Part shown: positions 59,825 to 64,000 of the stretch, one piece after another
How positions within the stretch are numbered: position 1 is the stretch's first letter
Layout of the letters: every line of letters begins with the position of its first letter
NCBI RefSeq assembly: GCF_016019955.1
Contig: NZ_JAECRZ010000005.1
Location: 186,001 to 250,000, forward strand
DNA length: 64,000 nucleotides
DNA from: Thiosulfatihalobacter marinus
GTDB taxonomy: Bacteria; Pseudomonadota; Alphaproteobacteria; Rhodobacterales; Rhodobacteraceae
Direction: 5' to 3'
Program-made: the position numbers and the translations under genes
The notes under the pieces: generated by a model
What the model was told of the DNA's origin: nothing
Seen by the model: only the letters and a program-made list of their open reading frames with translations
Database searches by the model: none

Positions 59825-59857
59825 GTCGGCATCACGTCGGTATTACGTTGGTGCCGG
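59825..59857 (+). repeat. 11-bp tandem repeat, copy B
   Basis: Units GTCGGCATCAC, GTCGGTATTAC and GTTGGTGCCGG end exactly at the base before the GT25 stop codon. The same unit is found at 32437-32469. Confidence 0.8.
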
Positions 59858-60592
59858 TTATCCGCCGCGCCCGGCCCGGTTGCGCAGGCGACGCAGGGCC
59901 GCGGCGATGCTGCGCAGCGGTTCGATCCGGTCATAGACTCGCAGGGCGTGAATGTCGGTGCGCGAGGCGCGCTGACCCGCAAGGCAGGGCGTGGCGATGC
60001 GGAAAGTGATGCCGGGCACCTGCGTGCGCACCATGTTGAAGGCCCCGTCAAAGAACATCGATCCGCCCTTGGGGTGGCCCGAAGGGCGTGCGCGCACCGC
60101 TTCAAGATAGTCGTGAAACCCGGCGATGGTCTCGGCGCCCTGAATGGCCCAGAACTGGGTGCCGCGCGTGCCGGCGTGCCAGTCGGACAAGCCGGAATGG
60201 CCGGCGGGAGGATCATAGGGTTCGAGATAGCCCAGCGCGGCGATGGACCAGTCGGTTTCGCGCAGGTCTCGCAGCACGTCGGCCACGGTGTTTGGCGGCA
60301 GGTCGTCATTGAGGTGCAGGTCGTCCTCGCAGATCAGCACCCGCGTGAGGCCCCGGTCGCGGGCATCGGCCAGGATGCGGGTCTGGGACAGGAAATTGCC
60401 CAGCGACCCGACCGAGGGAAATTCGCCCTTCTCGGTGGGGCGGGAGGCCTTGAAGAACCGGATCCTGTCATTCGGGATCGTCATCCCGACGCGGGCAAAT
60501 TCCGCGATTGTTTCCGCCCGCCGGTCGTCGCGGTGGGGCAGGTTGACGATATAGACCTGGTCGAACCAGTTGAAGAGATCGGCAAAGCTCAT
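59858..60592 (-). CDS. glycosyltransferase family 25 (LPS-type)
   Basis: A 244-aa protein with the GT25 opening VYIVNLPHRDDRRAETIAEFARVG, the acidic LICEDDLHLNDDL motif in the usual place, and FWAIQGAETIAGFHDYL. GT25 enzymes are galactosyltransferases of LPS cores or of glycoproteins. No nearby LPS cluster. The start at 60592 has a weak Shine-Dalgarno. An 11-bp repeat abuts the stop. Confidence 0.82.
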   Translation of the reverse strand: MSFADLFNWFDQVYIVNLPHRDDRRAETIAEFARVGMTIPNDRIRFFKASRPTEKGEFPSVGSLGNFLSQTRILADARDRGLTRVLICEDDLHLNDDLPPNTVADVLRDLRETDWSIAALGYLEPYDPPAGHSGLSDWHAGTRGTQFWAIQGAETIAGFHDYLEAVRARPSGHPKGGSMFFDGAFNMVRTQVPGITFRIATPCLAGQRASRTDIHALRVYDRIEPLRSIAAALRRLRNRAGRGG

Positions 60593-60734
60593 GCGTTCGG
60601 GGCCTGCTGTTGTTCGCGGGTCAGGCTAGAGGGGATTGGCGGCGGGAACTTGTCAAGGGTGGGGTGGAAAGGGGGAAAGGCGCCGGTTCGGGAGGCGCCG
60701 GAGCGGACGTAACGGGCCGGATTTGGCGGGGGAT

Positions 60735-60764
60735 GAAAAAAGGCGCCCGGTGGGGCGCCTTTTC
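60735..60764 (-). terminator. terminator after the inorganic pyrophosphatase gene
   Basis: GGCGCCC (60742-60748) pairs with GGGCGCC (60753-60759) over a 4-nt loop. On the minus strand the hairpin is followed by seven T (60735-60741 as A). Confidence 0.87.
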
Positions 60765-60784
60765 GCTGTGGAGATGCGGGCCGG

Positions 60785-61705
60785 TCAGACCTTGAGATTC
60801 GGGATGATCTGCTTTTTGCGGCTCATGATGCCGGGCAGGACCACGCTGTTTCCGGTGACGGTGGCGCCAAAGCTTTTCTCGGCCACGCCCTTGACCAGAT
60901 CGTTGGGGACCAGAAGCGTGGCTTCTTCCCTGAGGATGTCGACAACGAACAGCAGCACCTCGTCCACGCCGTCTTCGGCGGCGACGGTCTTGAAGGTTTC
61001 GATCAGGCTGGCCTTGCGGTTCAGCGGGATCTCGGGGGCGGTGGTTTCCAGGACCGACACGCGGAACCTGGTGCCGTCGACCTCGTATTCCTTGGAGTCC
61101 ATGCGGATCAGTTCGGCGTCCGAGAATTCCGACACGTCGGATTTGGCGGCGAACATTTCGGCGGCGTATTCGGTGACGTTGACGCCCAGATCGGCGGCCA
61201 GCGCGGCCACCACTTCGCGGTCGCGGTCGGTGGTGGTGGGCGAGCGGAATTCCAGCGTGTCGCTGAGGATGCAGGTCAGGGCCGCGCCCTTGATGTTGTC
61301 GGGCATTCTGGCGGCGTCGTCGCCCATCAGGTCATACATGATGGTGGCGGTGCAGGCCAGCGGGCGGATGGTGATGTCGATCGGGCCCCTGGTTTCCAGG
61401 CCGCCGACCAGTTTGTGGTGGTCGATGATCGCCTGCACGTCAGCGTCGTTGATATTGGCGGGCAGTTCCGCGGGGTTGTTGGTGTCGACCACGACGCAGG
61501 GCTGGCCGTCTTCGACATCGGCGATGATGTCGAGCATGTCAAAGCCCCAGCGTTGCAGCATGAAGGCGGCCTCGGTGTTGGGCTGGCCCAGCAGGACCGG
61601 TTTGGCATCGACGCCTTTGACATCCTTCAGGTACCAGGCCCAGATCAGCGGCGAGCCGGTGGAATCGGTATCGGGGGATTTGTGGCCGAAAACGAGGGTG
61701 GTCAT
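60785..61705 (-). CDS. ppaC: manganese-dependent inorganic pyrophosphatase (family II)
   Basis: A 306-aa DHH-family enzyme hydrolysing pyrophosphate. Metal motifs: FGHKSPDTDST, VVVDTNNPAEL, IIDHHKLVGG; C-terminal DHHA2 domain with the substrate-binding RKKQ near the end (SRKKQIIPNLKV). Two family I marks are absent. The start at 61705 follows AAGGTTGCGTG; a much longer frame is rejected. Divergent from the DUF2161 gene. Confidence 0.95.
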   Translation of the reverse strand: MTTLVFGHKSPDTDSTGSPLIWAWYLKDVKGVDAKPVLLGQPNTEAAFMLQRWGFDMLDIIADVEDGQPCVVVDTNNPAELPANINDADVQAIIDHHKLVGGLETRGPIDITIRPLACTATIMYDLMGDDAARMPDNIKGAALTCILSDTLEFRSPTTTDRDREVVAALAADLGVNVTEYAAEMFAAKSDVSEFSDAELIRMDSKEYEVDGTRFRVSVLETTAPEIPLNRKASLIETFKTVAAEDGVDEVLLFVVDILREEATLLVPNDLVKGVAEKSFGATVTGNSVVLPGIMSRKKQIIPNLKV

Positions 61706-61856
61706 GTCACGCAACCTTCTGAAAATGAGGAAATGGGGTGAATTTGCGCGCCTTATAGAAGGGGGATCGGGGTTTGTCACGCCCCGCGCGCGGGATGCGA
61801 CCTCTGGGCACGGGGCATGGTTGGCGCGCGACGCGCGGGCGGGTAGAAGGGGGGCC

Positions 61857-62513
61857 ATGAGCCAGTTGCGCGAAACCGATCTGTATGGGCCCGTCAAGGG
61901 CTGGCTGGAGGCGCGTGGCTTTGAGGTGAAGGCCGAGGTGGGCGCGGCGGATGTGGTGGCCTGCCGGGCGGGCGAAGACCCGGTGATCGTGGAACTGAAG
62001 CTGGGGTTTTCATTGACGCTGTTGCAGCAGGCGGTGGCACGCCAGGCGGTGACGGAGGCGGTGTATGTCGCGGTGCCACGCTGGAAAGGGCGCGCGGGCT
62101 GGAAGGCGTTCAGGGGCAATCTGGGGCTGTGCCGCCGGTTGGGGCTGGGGGTGGTTACGGTGCGCCCGGCGGATGGCGCGGTGGAGGTTCATGCCGATCC
62201 CGGCCCGTTTCAGCCGCGCCGGTCGACGGCACGCAGGGGGCGGCTGCTGAGCGCGTTCGCGCGGCTGGAGGGCGATCCCAACACGGGCGGAATGCGGGGC
62301 GAGCGGGTGACGGTGTACCGTCAGGACGCGCTGCGCTGCGCGGCCTACCTGATGGAGAACGGCGCCAGCAAGGGCGCGGTGGTGGCGCGTGAGACCGGGG
62401 TCGCGGGGGCGACGGCGATGATGCGGGCAAACCATTACGGCTGGTTCGAGAAGGTGGAGACCGGCATTTACATGCTGAGCGATGCCGGGGTGGCGGCGCT
62501 GGCGGAGGGGTAA
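61857..62513 (+). CDS. DUF2161 PD-(D/E)XK-fold protein
   Basis: A 218-aa protein of the DUF2161 family. The N-terminal part has a PD-(D/E)xK nuclease pattern: AADVVACRAGEDPVIVELKLGF, with D and E-x-K. A C-terminal winged-helix-like part follows (GASKGAVVARETGVAGATAMMRANHYGWFEKVETGIY). The role is unknown; the family was classed as putative phosphodiesterases or nucleases by fold. ATG at 61857 follows AAGGGGGGCC; the very long ORF around it runs antisense to ppaC and is not real. Confidence 0.82.
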   Translation: MSQLRETDLYGPVKGWLEARGFEVKAEVGAADVVACRAGEDPVIVELKLGFSLTLLQQAVARQAVTEAVYVAVPRWKGRAGWKAFRGNLGLCRRLGLGVVTVRPADGAVEVHADPGPFQPRRSTARRGRLLSAFARLEGDPNTGGMRGERVTVYRQDALRCAAYLMENGASKGAVVARETGVAGATAMMRANHYGWFEKVETGIYMLSDAGVAALAEG

Positions 62514-62564
62514 GGCGCGCGCTCGCCGGCCCGGGCGGGCCTTGTTCGCGGCCGGGCGCCGGTG

Positions 62565-63458
62565 TCAGGTGGTCTTGTCGCCTCGTCGGGTGATGAAATC
62601 ATCCACCATTTCCACAATGGACGGCGCCAGGGACGGGGTGATGATGTGGCCCATGCCCTTGATGGCGTGATAGTCGCATCCGGGGATCAGCTGGGCGATT
62701 TCGGCGCCCAGTTCCACCGGGATCAGCGCGTCGTCGACGCCATGGATGACCTGGCAGGGTAGGGTGACACGGGTGAGATCGGCGCGCCGGTCGGCGGCGG
62801 ACAGGACCGCGAGCACCTGCCGGTTGATCCCCTCGGCATCGACGCCGCGCGCCCAGGCGCGTTCGGCCTCGGCGCGGATATCGGCCTCGGGCATGGGAAA
62901 GCCGGGGCTGCCGTGATTGGCGTGCTCCTGCACCCAGCTTTCGATATAGGCGTCCCGTTCCATCGGGTATGAAAGCAGGCGGGCAAGGACATCGTGCCCG
63001 GACTCGCCAGAGGTGAGCGGGCGGGCCGCCGACATCACGATGGTTGCGGTGCGCAGCCGGTCGGGGTGGTTGATGCACAGGGTCTGGGCGATGCCCCCGC
63101 CCATGGAGATGCCGAAGATATGCGCCGTGGCGATGTTCAGTGCATCCATGAGCCCGACGACATCGTTGGCCATGTCGGCCAGCGTGTAGGCCGCCGGAAC
63201 CGGGGCGCCGGAGGCAGCGAGCGCGAGGATCGCTTGGGCATCGCCCGGCGCGTGATCGGCGGGGCAGCGCGCGGACAGGCCCACATCGCGATTGTCGAAG
63301 ATGATCGTGCGATACCCCTTCGCGGCCAGCCCCTGGTAAAGCTCGGCTGGCCAGTGGATGAGCTGTGAGCCCAGGCCGCGAATCAGAATCAGCGGAATGC
63401 CGTCGGCGGGGCCGTATTCCTCGGCTTCCAGCGTGATGCCGTTGGCGGTGATCTGCAT
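62565..63458 (-). CDS. alpha/beta hydrolase
   Basis: A 297-aa alpha/beta-hydrolase. Nucleophile elbow in HIFGISMGGGIAQ (Ser), acid after VIHGVDD, and His in IKGMGHIITP. An oxyanion-hole-type ILIRGLGSQLIHW is near the N-terminus. It resembles small-molecule esterases or hydrolases of the pimeloyl/haloalkane group; substrate unknown. AAAGGGAACG precedes the ATG. Divergent from groES. Confidence 0.9.
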   Translation of the reverse strand: MQITANGITLEAEEYGPADGIPLILIRGLGSQLIHWPAELYQGLAAKGYRTIIFDNRDVGLSARCPADHAPGDAQAILALAASGAPVPAAYTLADMANDVVGLMDALNIATAHIFGISMGGGIAQTLCINHPDRLRTATIVMSAARPLTSGESGHDVLARLLSYPMERDAYIESWVQEHANHGSPGFPMPEADIRAEAERAWARGVDAEGINRQVLAVLSAADRRADLTRVTLPCQVIHGVDDALIPVELGAEIAQLIPGCDYHAIKGMGHIITPSLAPSIVEMVDDFITRRGDKTT

Positions 63459-63598
63459 GACGTTCCCTTTCCGGTCCGGGTTGAGCCAGAGTAGCGACGC
63501 GCAGCGGATTGTAAATCGCCGGAAACCGGCCGCGACCGGTGTTTTTCAAACATGCTGCGATGCGGCGAAAGTTTTGAGAGAATTTTGCGTTGGCGATG

Positions 63599-63627
63599 TT
63601 GACTTGGGGGGGCGACCTGCCTAGCTA
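63599..63627 (+). promoter_or_regulatory. groES(L) sigma-70-type promoter
   Basis: TTGACT (63599-63604) and TAGCTA (63622-63627) lie 17 bp apart, directly before the CIRCE element. Confidence 0.6.
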
Positions 63628-63634
63628 TGCCCCG

Positions 63635-63661
63635 TTATCACTCGCTTTCGAGGAGTGCTAA
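63635..63661 (+). promoter_or_regulatory. CIRCE element (HrcA operator)
   Basis: TTATCACTC-N9-GAGTGCTAA matches the CIRCE consensus with one mismatch in the left arm. HrcA repression of groESL through CIRCE is established in alphaproteobacteria. A second small hairpin (GACTCC/GGAGTC) follows at 63663-63679. Confidence 0.93.
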
Positions 63662-63710
63662 CGACTCCGCTGAGGAGTCAGGGAGACAACTAGTTAGGGA
63701 AACCTAGACA

Positions 63711-63998
63711 ATGGCATTTACACCTCTGCATGACCGTGTGTTGGTTCGTCGCGTCGAAAGCGACGAGAAAACCAAGGGCGGCCTGATCATCCCCGATAGC
63801 GCCAAGGAAAAACCCGCCGAGGGCGAAATCGTTGCCGTGGGCGCCGGCCTGCGTGACGATGATGGCGACCGTATCGCTCTGGATGTCAAGGCAGGCGACA
63901 AGATCCTGTTTGGCAAATGGTCGGGCACCGAAATCACCCTGGACGGTGAAGAGCTGCTGATCATGAAAGAATCCGACATCATGGGCATCATTGCCTGA
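63711..63998 (+). CDS. groES: co-chaperonin GroES
   Basis: A 95-aa co-chaperonin that caps GroEL. It shows the N-terminal [42 protein letters not shown] mobile-loop region and the C-terminal [13 protein letters not shown] promoter and CIRCE element precede it. groEL would follow just past the window end. Confidence 0.98.
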   Translation: MAFTPLHDRVLVRRVESDEKTKGGLIIPDSAKEKPAEGEIVAVGAGLRDDDGDRIALDVKAGDKILFGKWSGTEITLDGEELLIMKESDIMGIIA

Positions 63999-64000
63999 TC

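Noticed and set aside
60636-61856. Long plus-strand extension of the DUF2161 frame
   Set aside because: It runs antisense through ppaC; the true ATG with Shine-Dalgarno is at 61857.

Overview
The window looks like an ordinary chromosomal stretch of a marine alphaproteobacterium of the order Rhodobacterales (roseobacter group). The reasons are: GC-rich codon use; ccoNOQP followed by ccoGHIS with FnrL-type boxes; an F1-only ATP synthase operon (atpHAGDC, with no F0 genes attached); a Hint-domain protein; and several families typical of that order (DUF2270, DUF2125, DUF2161, the TIGR01459 HAD protein, the ClpA/M23 pair). No rRNA, tRNA, prophage, IS element or CRISPR array was seen.

Layout. 1-9.8 kb: a truncated universal stress protein, then the cbb3 oxidase structural operon (ccoNOQP) and its assembly operon (ccoGHIS), with three FnrL-type boxes nearby. 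9.9-18.3 kb: hemF, two short operons (SDR, RsmC-like methyltransferase, ClpS), a HAD phosphatase, a SPOR-tailed D,D-carboxypeptidase, hemC, and hemE with its own FnrL-type box. Respiratory and haem genes therefore share one oxygen-responsive signal. 18.5-23.8 kb: a six-gene minus-strand operon (SCP2-type thiolase, two MaoC-fold proteins, acyl-CoA dehydrogenase, SDR, CaiB-family CoA transferase or racemase), which is nearly a complete beta-oxidation turn for an unknown branched acyl-CoA. 23.9-28 kb: a hybrid histidine kinase with a small cysteine-free molybdopterin-fold secreted protein, divergent from a LuxR-type response regulator. 28-32.3 kb: an envelope group (DUF2092 protein, Arg/Pro-rich peptidoglycan-binding protein, LpxR-like protein) and a Hint protein.

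32.8-47 kb: rpsD with a strongly structured leader; hisC, a TyrA-type dehydrogenase and an extensin-like protein in overlapping array; DUF2125; ChaC; a MotA/ExbB-like channel paired with a MotB/OmpA-like protein carrying a very long coiled coil; an M23 peptidase coupled to clpA; gloB divergent from a methyltransferase. 47-48.4 kb: one lower-GC gene with a HEPN-type R-x4-H motif, the only clearly accessory-looking gene, directly upstream of atpHAGDC (48.7-53.5 kb). 53.6-64 kb: an H-type lectin-like protein, prs, a DsbA-fold isomerase, the threonine aldolase/YcgN/ribF operon, a MaoC hydratase, two HAD or glycosyltransferase genes, a family II pyrophosphatase, a DUF2161 nuclease-fold protein, an alpha/beta hydrolase, and groES under a CIRCE element (groEL would lie just outside).

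I did not find a convincing new multi-gene system. The best candidates for a second look are the MotA/OmpA-like pair, the HEPN gene, an FnrL-type box with no gene at a normal distance, and several small repeats. These include an 11-bp tandem motif shared by two distant loci and a 15-bp repeat that runs through the hemF stop codon.
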